64,000 bases of DNA, from contig CANMNF010000001.1 in NCBI GenBank assembly GCA_947499255.1, forward strand, positions 1,302,001-1,366,000, given 5' to 3'. Positions within the stretch are counted from its first letter, which is position 1; each line of letters starts with the position of its first letter. Origin of the DNA: an uncultured Sphingomonadaceae bacterium. Its GTDB lineage: Bacteria; Pseudomonadota; Alphaproteobacteria; Sphingomonadales; Sphingomonadaceae. Positions 24,465 to 34,719 of this stretch are shown piece after piece. Made by a program: the position numbers and the translations under genes. The notes under the pieces are model-generated. The model worked only from the letters and a program-made list of their open reading frames with translations, searched no databases and was not told the DNA's origin.

Positions 24465-25119
24465 AATAAATCCAATTGGCTTTGATCGGTCCCCATTCAA
24501 CAATCCGTCGATCAGATGTGCGCACAGTTTCGCGGATCAATTTCACCCGGCCATATTGCGCAAGCCGGATGCACAAATCTGCCTCCTCCATCACCACGGC
24601 CGCAGGATCACAGCCGCCACTTTCCAAAAATTGCTGGCGGCGGAAAAACATCGCGTGATCCCCGAAAAGCAACCGCACACCGCGCGCAAACAAATGCGGG
24701 CGACACAAAAGCGGCGCGTACCAGGTTTTCGCCCAATTGTGTGCAGTGGTGCCCCAGCGGATCTTTTCGTGCCCGGCAATAATCGGTGTAAAGCCAGCGA
24801 GCGCTATCGTGGGATCGCTTAGCGTTTCTTCGATTACGGCGATGAAATTGCTGGGCGGGTGCGTATCTGCATGCAGCACCACGATAAGATCGCCTGTTGC
24901 CGCTTTAACGCCTGCATTGATCTGGCTGCCCCGCCCCCGCCCCGCAGTGATCACGCGCCACTGCGCAGCGCGTGCAATCGCAACGCTATCGTCATCACTG
25001 CCGCCATCAACGCACAATACCTCGGCAGGTTGCGGATCAAGTACCGCGATGTGCTCGGCCAATTCAGGCAAAGCGCGCGCTTCATCGAGCATCGGTATTA
25101 CGATTGTGGTGCGGCTCAC
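24394..25119 (-). CDS. Glycosyltransferase of the TIGR04283 arsenosugar-associated family
   Basis: A 241-residue GT-A family 2 glycosyltransferase. VIPMLDEARAL, CVDGGSDDDS, the GRGRGSQINAGVKAATGD loop, VLHADTHPP with the DxD-like HAD, and FGDHAMFFRR are the landmarks of the family associated with arsenosugar clusters. The start is GTG 25119, overlapping the upstream gene's TGA (GTGA). Donor and acceptor are unproven; family association and the neighbouring arsM support an arsenosugar-type product. Confidence 0.85.
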   Translation of the reverse strand: MSRTTIVIPMLDEARALPELAEHIAVLDPQPAEVLCVDGGSDDDSVAIARAAQWRVITAGRGRGSQINAGVKAATGDLIVVLHADTHPPSNFIAVIEETLSDPTIALAGFTPIIAGHEKIRWGTTAHNWAKTWYAPLLCRPHLFARGVRLLFGDHAMFFRRQQFLESGGCDPAAVVMEEADLCIRLAQYGRVKLIRETVRTSDRRIVEWGPIKANWIYFKVGMLWALGARKRLADLYPDVR

Positions 25120-25700
25120 TCGCTAAGCTCTGGCCATTTGGCGAGATCTTCTGGACGATCACAATCGGCCAATTCTCCAAGCAAACGATAAGGCACATTA
25201 TGCGCGTCAAGCCTGCGCTGTGTCTCGCGCAAAACCGTATGCGTGCCCCACTCCATATCAGTGAACAAAAATGGCGCAGGATCGCGCAGCGCCAACAGAT
25301 AATACCCGCCATCCAGCGCTGGACCGATAACAGCTGGCGCATTACGCAATAGTGCTGCTGCATCGCGCAAATGATCTGCCGAAAGGTCTGGAATATCTGC
25401 ACCCAGCAAAATGGCGGGGGTCAAAGCGCACGCAAGCCGCTCCCCCAGATCGCCTTCACTTTGCGCCATCAATGGAACATCACTGCCAAGCCATGCGGCA
25501 AAATCAGAATGCGGTGCACCCGTCGTCCAAACAGTAAAAGGTAGGCCGCTTTCCCGAATCACTCGCAATGTCCGTTCAACCAATCGGCGATGCACCATAG
25601 CTGCACCTTCCGCGCCAAGAGCCGGGATCAGGCGTGTTTTGGCAAGACCAGGCACCGGATATTTGGCAAACAGGGCCACTGTTGGAAGATTCGAAACCAT
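25116..25700 (-). CDS. TIGR04282-type arsenosugar-associated glycosyltransferase
   Basis: A 194-residue nucleotidyl/glycosyltransferase-fold protein. FAKYPVPGLAKTRLIPALG at the N-terminus, ILLGADIPDLSADHL, GPALDGGYYLLAL and the MEWGTHTVLRET segment are diagnostic of TIGR04282. I use ATG 25700 (MVSNLPTVALF). The pair TIGR04282-TIGR04283, overlapping by four bases, is the usual signature of arsenosugar loci. At 194 residues it is close to full length for the family. Confidence 0.85.
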   Translation of the reverse strand: MVSNLPTVALFAKYPVPGLAKTRLIPALGAEGAAMVHRRLVERTLRVIRESGLPFTVWTTGAPHSDFAAWLGSDVPLMAQSEGDLGERLACALTPAILLGADIPDLSADHLRDAAALLRNAPAVIGPALDGGYYLLALRDPAPFLFTDMEWGTHTVLRETQRRLDAHNVPYRLLGELADCDRPEDLAKWPELSE

Positions 25701-25755
25701 TCTTTGCGCCTTACCCTGTAGACGCTGGCTTGGCGATTGCGCATAACAGCTCACC

Positions 25756-26580
25756 ATGACTTCCAAGGTTTTGAAAATAGCGGGACTGGCTCTGGGTGCA
25801 GCGGCATTGGGCGGGCTGCTTTATGCAGAACGCGCGCGACCTTTGCGCAAACGAACCACAGAGCAATTGCCACGCATTGCCGGAAATGTCGCGATGGGCA
25901 TTGCGTGTCAGGCTGTTGTTATGGCTGCAGAGTCCCCGATTACCGGGGCGATGGCCAAACGCAACGTTAAGGAACGGCGCGGTATTCAACATGCCATTGG
26001 CGGATTGCCCGGTCGTATCCTTGCCTTTCTGGCGATGGATTACAGCTATTATATCTGGCATGCAGCAACGCACAAACTGCCGTTCTTATGGCGGTTCCAC
26101 CGTGTGCATCACATCGATCCTGATTGCGACACGTCAACGGCCATGCGGTTCCACTTTGTCGATATGCTGCTTTCGATCCCGTGGCGCATGATCCAAATTC
26201 GCGTGTCCGGGGCCAGCCCTGGTGTGATGCATACATGGCAGACCTTTTTCCTCGCCTCGGTTTTTTTCCATCATACCAATTGGCGATTGCCCAAAGGCTG
26301 GGACAAAGCGCTTAGTACCGTCATCACAACGCCTGAAATGCACGGCATACATCACAGCAAAGATCTGGCCGAAATGGACAGCAACTGGACCAGCGGGCTA
26401 TCATGGTGGGATCGGCTGCATGGCAGTTTTCGCCATGGCGCGGATCAGGATGCGATCGATATTGGCGTCGATGATCCAATGGCCGAACATGATACCGATC
26501 TGGTCCAAGGACTGCTTTCTCCATTGGATGCAAGCGGCGGGCGCGCCAAGGCCGCACAACCCGTGCAAGCGCAAGGTTGA
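25756..26580 (+). CDS. Sterol desaturase / fatty acid hydroxylase family protein
   Basis: A 274-residue integral-membrane di-iron oxygenase. Histidine clusters HAATH, HRVHH and HGIHH, with a further FHHTNW, give the family's eight-His iron site, spread over about four membrane segments. Substrates in the family include sterols, carotenoids and fatty acids. It is divergent from the TIGR04282 gene with a 55-base gap. That closeness could mean a shared regulon, for example a lipid step, or mere adjacency. Confidence 0.85.
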   Translation: MTSKVLKIAGLALGAAALGGLLYAERARPLRKRTTEQLPRIAGNVAMGIACQAVVMAAESPITGAMAKRNVKERRGIQHAIGGLPGRILAFLAMDYSYYIWHAATHKLPFLWRFHRVHHIDPDCDTSTAMRFHFVDMLLSIPWRMIQIRVSGASPGVMHTWQTFFLASVFFHHTNWRLPKGWDKALSTVITTPEMHGIHHSKDLAEMDSNWTSGLSWWDRLHGSFRHGADQDAIDIGVDDPMAEHDTDLVQGLLSPLDASGGRAKAAQPVQAQG

Positions 26581-26672
26581 ACGTGAAACTTGTCTCCAAG
26601 GCCACCTTACTCTAGGTTGAATACAGGTTCCGTCTATTTTGGCGGGTCATGATTTGTTGAGAGTATATTACG

Positions 26673-27851
26673 ATGGCGGACATGGTTCCGCCGGGGACAA
26701 GCGAAAGTGACGATAGCAAGGCGCACCAAAGGGGGGAAGCGCCCGAGCATAGCGAAGCAAAGCACGATCGCCCGCCCGGTGAAGCAACAGGGAAGAACGC
26801 GCGCGATCCGCGCAGTTGGAGACGCCCTCCCCATTCATCATTCAAGCAGGCTTATGCTGCAATCGATCTCGGCACGAACAATTGCCGGCTTCTGATCGCG
26901 CGCCCGTCTGACGAGAATTTCGTGGTGATCGATGCGTTCAGCCGTGTCGTGCGCCTTGGTGAAGGTTTGGCGCAATCGGGCCGTTTGTCCGATGCGGCAA
27001 TGGACCGTGCTGTTGGCGCGCTAAAAATCTGTTCGAACAAGTTGAAAAAACGCAAAGTTCATCTGGCGCGATCTGTCGCCACAGAAGCTTGTCGCCGCGC
27101 GAGCAATGGCGAAGCTTTCATTGATCGTGTGCGCGATGAAACCGGCATTCATCTTGATATCATCAGCGCAGGCGAGGAAGCGCGCCTTGCCGTTTTGGGG
27201 TGTCATATTCTGCTCGAGGACGGAATTGGTCCTGCGGTAATTTTCGATATTGGCGGCGGATCAACCGAGCTTGTGCTGATAGAACCGGGCGCACCGGTTC
27301 CGCGCATTCTGGATTGGCAAAGCGTTCCGTGGGGCGTTGTGTCATTGTCCGAAACCGTCGGGCCGGAAGTCGGCGATCAGGAAACCCGATTATCGCGCTA
27401 TGCTGAAATGAAGCAGCATGTCACTGACAGCTTTGCCGAATTTGCTGAGCGCATAAAACAGTATCGCACGCCTGATCTGCGCCTTTTGGGGACCAGCGGC
27501 ACCGTGACCACATTGGCCAGCGTCCACCTTGGGCTATCGCATTATGATCGCAATGCCGTGGACGGTTTGATTGTGCCATCGGATGAGATGCGCGACATCT
27601 CAACTCGCCTTTCTGCGCTGTCTCCTGATGAGCGGCGCGAGCTGGATTGTATTGGTAATGAGCGCGCTGATCTGGTTGTTGCTGGATGTGCGATCCTTGA
27701 AGCGATACTGGATATTTGGCCTGCACCGCGCCTTGGCGTGGCGGATCGGGGCATTCGCGAAGGGATATTGCGTTCTATGATGGCCGCCGATGCAGAGGGA
27801 AGCGAGGCACAAGCTGCTTTGCGCAAACTAAAACAGGGCGGAGGCGTCTGA
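26673..27851 (+). CDS. Ppx/GppA exopolyphosphatase family protein
   Basis: A 392-residue ASKHA-fold phosphatase acting on polyphosphate and/or pppGpp. A disordered charged N-terminus (1-58) precedes [17 protein letters not shown], then [11 protein letters not shown], the catalytic-site [11 protein letters not shown], and [14 protein letters not shown]. The core ends with [12 protein letters not shown]. It lacks the C-terminal HD-like extension of E. coli Ppx, as usual in alphaproteobacteria. The stop overlaps the rlmE ATG, a common ppx-rlmE pairing. Confidence 0.9.
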   Translation: MADMVPPGTSESDDSKAHQRGEAPEHSEAKHDRPPGEATGKNARDPRSWRRPPHSSFKQAYAAIDLGTNNCRLLIARPSDENFVVIDAFSRVVRLGEGLAQSGRLSDAAMDRAVGALKICSNKLKKRKVHLARSVATEACRRASNGEAFIDRVRDETGIHLDIISAGEEARLAVLGCHILLEDGIGPAVIFDIGGGSTELVLIEPGAPVPRILDWQSVPWGVVSLSETVGPEVGDQETRLSRYAEMKQHVTDSFAEFAERIKQYRTPDLRLLGTSGTVTTLASVHLGLSHYDRNAVDGLIVPSDEMRDISTRLSALSPDERRELDCIGNERADLVVAGCAILEAILDIWPAPRLGVADRGIREGILRSMMAADAEGSEAQAALRKLKQGGGV

Positions 27852-28513
27852 TGGCGCGTGCTGGACGCGATTCGGTGCGCCGACCCAACAAGAACCGCAA
27901 ACGTACGGCTAGCTCGCAGCGCTGGCTGGAACGGCAATTGAACGATCCATATGTGAAGCGAGCACAGGACGAAGGCTGGCGCAGCCGCGCCGCCTTCAAG
28001 CTGATCGAATTGGATGATCGGTTTGCCATGATCAAAGGATCCAAACGCGTGGTCGATCTGGGCATTGCGCCGGGCGGGTGGGCGCAGGTGGTGCGCAAAC
28101 GCGCGCCCAAGGCGTCTATCGTCGGGATCGATATTTTGGAAGTTGAGCCGATCGAAGGCGTCACCATCCTGCAAATGGATTTCATGGATGATGGCGCGCC
28201 TGCTGCTTTGGAGGCGCAATTGGATGGACAGCCTGATCTCGTCCTGTCTGATATGGCTGCCAATACGGTGGGCCACAAACAAACCGATCACCTGCGCACG
28301 ATGGCACTGACCGAAGCGGCTGCATGGTTTGCAGTGGAAGTGCTGAGCAAAGGCGGCAATTTCATCGCCAAAGGTTTTGCAGGAGGCAGCGATAAGGACT
28401 TGCTCAACCTGCTGAAAAAGCATTTCCAGATCGTGAAACACGCCAAACCACCTGCGAGCCGCAAGGGTTCAAGCGAATGGTTCGTGATCGCGCAGGATTT
28501 TAAAGGGCGTTAA
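27851..28513 (+). CDS. rlmE: 23S rRNA 2'-O-methyltransferase RlmE (FtsJ)
   Basis: A 220-residue FtsJ-type methyltransferase that modifies 23S rRNA (U2552 in E. coli). After a basic N-terminus come [16 protein letters not shown] (catalytic Lys), SAM motif [14 protein letters not shown], the catalytic Asp in [13 protein letters not shown], and IAKGFAGG with the second Lys, then [11 protein letters not shown] 27851 overlaps the ppx stop (TGATG). The frame is open further upstream but that stretch lies in ppx. Confidence 0.95.
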   Translation: MARAGRDSVRRPNKNRKRTASSQRWLERQLNDPYVKRAQDEGWRSRAAFKLIELDDRFAMIKGSKRVVDLGIAPGGWAQVVRKRAPKASIVGIDILEVEPIEGVTILQMDFMDDGAPAALEAQLDGQPDLVLSDMAANTVGHKQTDHLRTMALTEAAAWFAVEVLSKGGNFIAKGFAGGSDKDLLNLLKKHFQIVKHAKPPASRKGSSEWFVIAQDFKGR

Positions 28514-28547
28514 GCCCAAAACACCGCCGCAACCAACTCAGACAAGA

Positions 28548-29174
28548 TTATGCAGCGGCAGCTTCTTCTTCAACAGCTGTATCTTCGCCCGCAGCTTCTT
28601 CACCTTCTGGAGCCTCGCCTTCGGCCATTTCGCCATCTTCAGCTGCCTCTTCGACGACAACTTCGGGCAAAGGCAGATCGCTGCCATTGGCATTGAGATA
28701 CAACATCAGATCAGCACGATCCTGGCCATCACCAAGACCGGCAAAGCTCATCGTGGTACCATTGGCAAAGGCGCGCGGGCTTTTCAGCCAAGCGTCCATA
28801 TTTTCCCACGTCCAATCTCCACCCTTGCTCGATAGCGCAGATGAATAGGCGAACCCAGGAGCATGATTGCCAATTTCCAACCCCATAATCCCGTACAGAT
28901 TGGGTCCGATGTTATTCGCGCCGCCATTCTCGATCGAGTGACACGCCATGCACTTGGCAAATACCGTCTGGCCAGATTCGGCAGAGCCACCGGCAAGCAG
29001 TTCAGCAAGTGAGGGACCAGCATCAACTTCGCCTGCTTCGGCGGCTTCGATGATATAACCAGGTGTTTCGGGCGATTGCAGGTCAAACACGCGCGAACTG
29101 ATCGCGCTCAGACCCAGAGCAATAACGCCTGCAAACAGGACCCAACCGAAAAAGGTATTTGTGCTGTCATTCAT
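28548..29174 (-). CDS. Membrane-anchored class I cytochrome c (CycM/c552-like)
   Basis: A 208-residue cytochrome c. An uncleaved N-terminal anchor (about residues 9-25) is followed by a linker and the heme motif CMACH (75-79), a Pro-containing NIGPNLYGIMGLEIG stretch and the distal Met in TTMSFAGL. The last 45 residues are almost all Glu, Ala, Asp and Gly, an acidic tail not needed for heme binding. In alphaproteobacteria such CycM proteins shuttle electrons from the bc1 complex to cytochrome c oxidase. Divergent from pheA. Confidence 0.9.
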   Translation of the reverse strand: MNDSTNTFFGWVLFAGVIALGLSAISSRVFDLQSPETPGYIIEAAEAGEVDAGPSLAELLAGGSAESGQTVFAKCMACHSIENGGANNIGPNLYGIMGLEIGNHAPGFAYSSALSSKGGDWTWENMDAWLKSPRAFANGTTMSFAGLGDGQDRADLMLYLNANGSDLPLPEVVVEEAAEDGEMAEGEAPEGEEAAGEDTAVEEEAAAA

Positions 29175-29299
29175 GATTGTGAACTGCTTCCGCTCGTCTT
29201 GGATTGGTTTCGTGCGCGCTCTAGTGCTGACAGGCCTTTAGCGCAAGTGTCGATCAAAGCTTGGCAGCGCTTCATCGGCTCGCTACCCGGCAGGTGACT

Positions 29300-30208
29300 A
29301 TGAAAAGCTTTCCCGCTCCCGCCCTCGCCCTGGTCGAGACTATGCAGGCTACCGCCGCCCAGGATCCCGCCCGCACTATCTCTTTTCAAGGCGCTCCGGG
29401 TGCCAATTCGCACCGTGCCGCGATTGAATTTGCGCCTGAATGCCTGCCTTTGCCGTGCTTTGCCTTTGAAGATGCGCTGGATGCGGTTTCTGCCGGAAAA
29501 GCTGGCGCGGCGATCATTCCTATTGAAAATTCGCAACATGGCCGGGTGGCCGATATCCACTTCTTGCTGCCCGAAAGTGGGCTGAAGATCGTTGCTGAAT
29601 ATTTCTTGCCGATCCATCACGCATTGATGGCGCCAGCCGGGCCTGATGGGGCGTTCGGCCCATTTGAGGCGGTGTACAGCCATCCTCAAGCTTTGGGGCA
29701 GAGCCGCATTTTCCTGCGTGAGCGCGGCCTTGTCCCGCTTGCCTATGCCGATACCGCAGGTGCGGCTGCTTTTGTGGCGCAAGGCGGTGATCCCAAACTT
29801 GCCGCCATCGCCCCTGCACTGGCGGCGGATTTGTACGGCCTGAAAATCGTTGAAGAGCACGTGGAAGATGCCCCTGACAATATGACGCGCTTCGTCGTGT
29901 TGGCACCTAAAGCGAATGATCCGGCCACTTTGGTAGCTCAGGACGCGGTGACCACTTTCGTTTTTGAAGTGAAGAACATTCCGGCCGCTTTGTATAAAGC
30001 CATGGGCGGTTTTGCCACCAATGGCGTCAATATGACGAAGCTGGAAAGTTATCAAAAGGGCGCAAGTTTTTCCGCAACAACATTCTACGCCGATATTAAA
30101 GGCGCACCGGGCGATCCGGCGGTGGATCGGGCGTTGGAAGAACTGGCATTTCATTGCAATAAAGTGCTGATGCTGGGCACATATCGTTGTGCAAGGCAAC
30201 GCGGTTAA
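29300..30208 (+). CDS. pheA: Prephenate dehydratase
   Basis: A 302-residue stand-alone prephenate dehydratase converting prephenate to phenylpyruvate. The PDT domain shows SFQGAPGANSHRAA, IIPIENSQHGRVAD, the YSHPQALGQ strand and the catalytic DTAGAAAFVA. A C-terminal ACT domain begins near TTFVFEVKNIPAALYKAMGG with the phenylalanine-binding TKLESYQ, so feedback inhibition by Phe is expected. ATG 29300 follows AGGTG. No chorismate mutase domain is fused. Confidence 0.95.
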   Translation: MKSFPAPALALVETMQATAAQDPARTISFQGAPGANSHRAAIEFAPECLPLPCFAFEDALDAVSAGKAGAAIIPIENSQHGRVADIHFLLPESGLKIVAEYFLPIHHALMAPAGPDGAFGPFEAVYSHPQALGQSRIFLRERGLVPLAYADTAGAAAFVAQGGDPKLAAIAPALAADLYGLKIVEEHVEDAPDNMTRFVVLAPKANDPATLVAQDAVTTFVFEVKNIPAALYKAMGGFATNGVNMTKLESYQKGASFSATTFYADIKGAPGDPAVDRALEELAFHCNKVLMLGTYRCARQRG

Positions 30209-30493
30209 GCGCATATGGGTGAAGCTGCCGGGGATTGTCGTATTCTCGGTGCGGCGCCATCGCGCTTCATACCTGCAACCTGTCCCTGACCACGTTTTAC
30301 CCCGCAGTGTTCAACGAATTTGCGTAAATTCGGCGAACAGAACGATGTATGAAAATGATACCTCGACGAATATCGGCATTTTATCCAATGCCGATCTTGG
30401 CCAATTGGCTGCTCATCCAAAGCAATTACTGTCCATCGCGCGATGATTGCCCACGATTGTGCGCGAGTGTAATACAGTCATTGCGTCATATCC

Positions 30494-31186
30494 TTGCCCG
30501 TGTCAGTGCTGTTCATTGTGACAAGCGGTACGGGGTCCATTCCACCAGCCGAAGAGGCAAAAGAATTCGCGCAAAGCTGGGACGAGCTGCGCGGGGATGA
30601 AGATATTCAATTTGCCCCAGTTGAGATTGAAGAAGTTGCGCAGCGCGAACCGCCCGATTGGTTGGTGCGATTTTTCAGATGGCTTTCTGAAGTATTGTCT
30701 CCGATCGGCGAAGGCGCGGTGTCCATATGGCCTATTGGCAAATGGGTGCTTTTGGGGCTTGCGGTTGCCCTCATAATGTTTGCCGTATTCCGGGCTGTGC
30801 AAGGGCGCGATTGGAAGACCGGACGACCAAAAGAAGCAAGCGCTGCGGATTGGGTGCCGGAACAAAAGGCCGCTTTGGCTTTGCTGAAAGAGGCGGACTA
30901 TCTTGCCAATGAAGGCCGCTATGATGAGGCAACGCATCTGCTTTTGCAGCGCTCCGTAGCGCAAATTGCCGATGCCCGACCCGATCTTGTGGAGCCATCC
31001 AGCACTGCCCGAGAATTGGCATCCGAACCTTCTATCCCCGATGGCGCACGCCGAGCTTTTGCCGCAATTGCAGAGCGGGTTGAACGCAGCCTGTTCGCTT
31101 TGCGCAGTCTATCCTCCGATGATTGGCAAGTCGCTCGTGATGCCTATGCCGAGTTCGCGCTTGAGCAGAAGAGCCTGTCGGTATGA
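30494..31186 (+). CDS. DUF4129-like membrane protein, first gene of MoxR operon
   Basis: A 230-residue protein: hydrophobic N-terminus (possible signal), a periplasmic-looking acidic segment, one membrane span (about 84-103, WVLLGLAVALIMFAVF), and a cytoplasmic C-terminal domain with LLKEADYLANEGRYDEATHL and LLQRSVAQ, as in DUF4129 proteins of MoxR clusters. No ATG is available near the start; TTG 30494 or GTG 30500 is likely. It overlaps the next gene by four bases. Its exact role is unknown. Confidence 0.7.
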   Translation: MPVSVLFIVTSGTGSIPPAEEAKEFAQSWDELRGDEDIQFAPVEIEEVAQREPPDWLVRFFRWLSEVLSPIGEGAVSIWPIGKWVLLGLAVALIMFAVFRAVQGRDWKTGRPKEASAADWVPEQKAALALLKEADYLANEGRYDEATHLLLQRSVAQIADARPDLVEPSSTARELASEPSIPDGARRAFAAIAERVERSLFALRSLSSDDWQVARDAYAEFALEQKSLSV

Positions 31187-32418
31187 GCCGGGCGGGCAAT
31201 CCCTTTCGGATCGGCGTTGTGCTGGGCATTGTTCTGTTGGGAGCCGCAGCCTTCTTGTTGATGCTTTATGCTTTGGGCCAAGGCTGGACAGGGCAAGAAG
31301 AACGCAATGGCGGTGCGCATGCCCGGTCCAATTCTCTCAATGGATTTTCGGCCCTTGTGTCTCTTGCAGAGGCAGGCGGCTTTGGGACCGCCATTGGTTA
31401 CAGTGCGGCCGAGTTTGACGATTACCCTTTGCTGGTACTTACACCGCAGCACTTCGCAAATGCGCAAGCGCTCGATGATATCATCCAGCAGCGCACATAT
31501 CAGGGACCAACCTTGATCATCTTGCCAAAATGGACAGCATTTAAGGTACCAGAAAACACAAAGGCTGAGCACGAGCCGGGCTGGGTCGTGCTCGGCGGCA
31601 CACGGGAGCCGGGGTGGTTTGGCGATATCGAATTTATCGATGGGGTCGAGTTGGCCAGCGGCGCGACAGAGCGATGGGATGGCTTTGGCCGGAGCGGCGT
31701 CTTGCCCGACCCACAGCAAGTGCAAGCGATCCCGAAAAATTCGCGACACTGGATCACGCCCTTGGTTGTGGATTCGCAAGGCGATATTCTTGCCGCCCGT
31801 CTGGACCGTAGAAGTGATAACGACGCATGGCCGGTCACCTTCGTTTTTGAACCGGATCTGATGAATAATTACGGCATGGCCGATTTTGATCGCGCCCAGA
31901 TTGCCATGGAAATTCTCTATGATGCTGCGTGGGATGGCGATGAGATCACTTTCGATGTTTCACTGGTAGGCCTGGGCCGGAATGAAAACCTGCTCACCCT
32001 TGCTTTCTCACCGCCATTTCTGGCGGCAACGCTCAGCCTTCTTCTCGCAGCGTTTGTGATTGGCTGGCGCGCATTCCGCCGCTTTGGTCCGCCGGGCCTT
32101 GCCGCGCCCACTTACTCACAAGGCAAACGCGCGTTGGCGCATAATGGTGCAGCTTTGATCAAGCGCGTGCGCCGCTGGCATTTGCTTGCAGAACCCTATG
32201 CCAATCTGGTGACCATGCGCCTCGCCAAATCGCTCAATATCCGCTCTCCCGATCCGGCTGCGCGCGCTGCTGCTATCGATGCAGCGTTGCAACGCGCAGG
32301 TTATGCCGGACCCACATTTGGGCAAACCGTGCACGAATTGCGCGATGCCACCCACCCCCGCGATATTTTGCGCGGGGCAAACCTTTTGCGTGACATGGAA
32401 AGGACGCTGAAACGATGA
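31183..32418 (+). CDS. DUF4350 domain membrane protein
   Basis: A 411-residue protein. A membrane anchor at residues 10-32, then a DUF4350 domain in which [20 protein letters not shown] and [11 protein letters not shown] suggest a GATase-like or solute-binding fold, then a second membrane span near 285-305 and a cytoplasmic tail. It is always found with MoxR and DUF58 in this type of operon; biochemical function is unknown. It overlaps genes on both sides by four bases. Confidence 0.8.
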   Translation: MSRAGNPFRIGVVLGIVLLGAAAFLLMLYALGQGWTGQEERNGGAHARSNSLNGFSALVSLAEAGGFGTAIGYSAAEFDDYPLLVLTPQHFANAQALDDIIQQRTYQGPTLIILPKWTAFKVPENTKAEHEPGWVVLGGTREPGWFGDIEFIDGVELASGATERWDGFGRSGVLPDPQQVQAIPKNSRHWITPLVVDSQGDILAARLDRRSDNDAWPVTFVFEPDLMNNYGMADFDRAQIAMEILYDAAWDGDEITFDVSLVGLGRNENLLTLAFSPPFLAATLSLLLAAFVIGWRAFRRFGPPGLAAPTYSQGKRALAHNGAALIKRVRRWHLLAEPYANLVTMRLAKSLNIRSPDPAARAAAIDAALQRAGYAGPTFGQTVHELRDATHPRDILRGANLLRDMERTLKR

Positions 32419-33377
32419 GCATGACTCTCGAAGATACCGCCGCACTTGCCGGAGCCATTCGAGGCGAAATCGGCAAGGCCATTGTCGGTCAGGAGGACGT
32501 GGTCGAACATATGCTGATCGCGCTGATTGCGCGCGGTCATGTGTTGCTTGAAGGACCGCCGGGGACCGCCAAAACCTTCCTCGCGCAATGTTTCGCAGCT
32601 GCGACAGGTCTGGGTTATGGGCGGATTCAGTTCACCCCTGATTTGCTGCCCGGCGATATCCTCGGCTCCAATCTGTTCAACTTTCAGACGAGCGAATTCA
32701 CGCTGACCCGCGGGCCGATATTCTGTGAGCTTTTGCTGGCCGATGAAATCAATCGGACCCCGCCAAAAACGCAGGCCGCCTTGCTCGAAGCGATGCAGGA
32801 ACGCCGGGTCACGCTGGATGGCGAAGGCCATGATTTGAGCAGCAATTTCATGGTGGTGGCAACGCAAAACCCGATTGAGAACCAAGGCGTCTATCCGCTT
32901 CCCGAAGCACAGCTTGATCGCTTCGCCTTCAAATTGCTGGTGGATTATCCCAGCACTGAGGAAGAAAGGAAGATCGTGGCGCGATTTGGCATGGCCACAG
33001 GCGCCCCAAAGCCAGCCGATTATGGCATCGCGCAAGTCGCCGGTGCGAGCAAAATCAGCGCCGCGCAAGAGGCGGTGAAGTCCGTAACTTTGGCCGACGA
33101 CATCATTGGTTACACCGTCGCTTTGGTCCGGGCGACACGCGAAAGCCCCGATCTCGCCAGCGGAGCTTCACCGCGCGCCGCCGTACTGATGGCCAATGCC
33201 GCCCGCGCGCGGGCGGCATTGCAGGGGCGTGATTATGTTATTCCTGACGATGTGAAAGCTTTGGCAACAGGCATATTGCGTCATCGACTTATACTTTCCC
33301 CCGCCGCCGAAATTGAAGGCAAACAGGTGGAAGACCTTGTCGCCGGTTTGATCGAAGAAACCGAGGCACCGCGATAA
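32415..33377 (+). CDS. MoxR-family AAA+ ATPase
   Basis: A 320-residue AAA+ chaperone. [12 protein letters not shown], Walker [10 protein letters not shown], Walker [15 protein letters not shown], sensor-1 [10 protein letters not shown] and the C-terminal lid with SPRAAV are present. MoxR proteins work with VWA/DUF58 partners in maturation or envelope stress. The next gene starts two bases after the stop, supporting a functional pair. Confidence 0.93.
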   Translation: MSMTLEDTAALAGAIRGEIGKAIVGQEDVVEHMLIALIARGHVLLEGPPGTAKTFLAQCFAAATGLGYGRIQFTPDLLPGDILGSNLFNFQTSEFTLTRGPIFCELLLADEINRTPPKTQAALLEAMQERRVTLDGEGHDLSSNFMVVATQNPIENQGVYPLPEAQLDRFAFKLLVDYPSTEEERKIVARFGMATGAPKPADYGIAQVAGASKISAAQEAVKSVTLADDIIGYTVALVRATRESPDLASGASPRAAVLMANAARARAALQGRDYVIPDDVKALATGILRHRLILSPAAEIEGKQVEDLVAGLIEETEAPR

Positions 33378-33378
33378 G

Positions 33379-34719
33379 GTGACGCGCTTACCCGCCTTTC
33401 CCATTGTGCCAACCGGCATGCTTTTGGTGCTGCTTGGTGTGCTTGCGCCAGTGTCAGTGGTGATCGCCGCCACAGCGCCTAGCGCGTGGCTGATAGCGCC
33501 TGCCGCTGGATTGACGCTGATCGGGCTATGCTTGGTGGATGGAGCATTGGCCGGGGCGAAGAAAGACGTCACCGTCTCGGTCAACAATGATGGAGAAGTG
33601 GGGCAACCGCTGGCCATTAAAGTGAATGCCATTTTGCTGCGTGACAGCGATGCGGCAGCGCCCGAAGTCGCCCTCGCCTTTGATCCGCGCCTTGGCGAAG
33701 GTGGCGCGGCGAATTTCACCCTTTCAGGAACGGGCAAGCCGAACGAATTTGCAGGCAGCGTCACCATCCTTCCCGAACGTCGCGGGCCAGGTACTATCAC
33801 CGATCTGTGGCTGCGTTGGCGCGGACCTTTGGGATTAGCCGTGCGGCAAACCTATCGCCCGCTTGATATCGACATACGCATCTGGCCCGATCTGTCGCCC
33901 GTCCGCTCCAACACCTTGCAAACATTCCTGCGCGATAGCCAGTTCGGCCTGATTGCGCGGCGTATTCGCGGTGAAGGCACCCAGTTCGAAGCGCTTTCTG
34001 AATATCAGGCGGGGATGGATCGCCGCCGGATCGATTGGAAAGCCTCGGCGCGCCACACCGCTTTGTACGCCCGCGAAAATGAAGCGGAGCGCGACAATCA
34101 GATCGTCTTCGCATTTGATTGCGGGCAATCCATGTGTGAGCCTGTTGGCGGCCTTCCACGTATTGACCGGGCGGTTTCTGCCGCGCTCACCAGCGCTTAT
34201 GTCGCGTTGAAAGGCGGCGACAAGGTCGCGCTGTTTGGCTTTGCCGATCAACCGCAATTGTTCACGCCGTTTGTGGCCGATGCGCGCGGCTTTCACCGGT
34301 TGCAAACTGCAGCGGGGGAGCTGGATTATGCTCCGCGTGAACCCAATTTCACACTTGCTCTGGCAACTTTGGCGAGCAAGCTGAAACGCCGTTCTCTCAT
34401 CGTGCTGTTCTCCGATTTCGCTGACCCTACATCGGCCCAATTGATGATCGAAAGCGTGGAGCGACTGATGCGCCATCATCTGGTGATCTTCGTCACGATG
34501 ATCGATGATGAGCTGGACGAATTGACCGATATTGAGCCGGACAGCATGGATGCAATTGCGGTCGCTGTGGGTGCTGATGCAATGGCGCGGCAGCGCGCGC
34601 TCGTCTTGTCCAAATTGCGCCGTTTGGGCGTTGATGTGATCGAAGCACCGCACGATGCCATCACCTATCGCTTGATCGATGCCTATCTGGAAACAAAACG
34701 GGCGGAGGCAATCGGCTGA
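33379..34719 (+). CDS. DUF58 domain protein (VWA-like MoxR partner)
   Basis: A 446-residue protein with two N-terminal membrane segments (about 10-50), a beta-rich extracytoplasmic part, the DUF58 signature YQAGMDRRRIDWKASARH near residue 210 and a VWA-like domain with VFAFDCGQSMCE (degenerate MIDAS DxGxS) and LIVLFSDFADPTS. The start is GTG 33379, two bases after moxR. Its stop overlaps the next ATG by one base. Confidence 0.88.
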   Translation: MTRLPAFPIVPTGMLLVLLGVLAPVSVVIAATAPSAWLIAPAAGLTLIGLCLVDGALAGAKKDVTVSVNNDGEVGQPLAIKVNAILLRDSDAAAPEVALAFDPRLGEGGAANFTLSGTGKPNEFAGSVTILPERRGPGTITDLWLRWRGPLGLAVRQTYRPLDIDIRIWPDLSPVRSNTLQTFLRDSQFGLIARRIRGEGTQFEALSEYQAGMDRRRIDWKASARHTALYARENEAERDNQIVFAFDCGQSMCEPVGGLPRIDRAVSAALTSAYVALKGGDKVALFGFADQPQLFTPFVADARGFHRLQTAAGELDYAPREPNFTLALATLASKLKRRSLIVLFSDFADPTSAQLMIESVERLMRHHLVIFVTMIDDELDELTDIEPDSMDAIAVAVGADAMARQRALVLSKLRRLGVDVIEAPHDAITYRLIDAYLETKRAEAIG

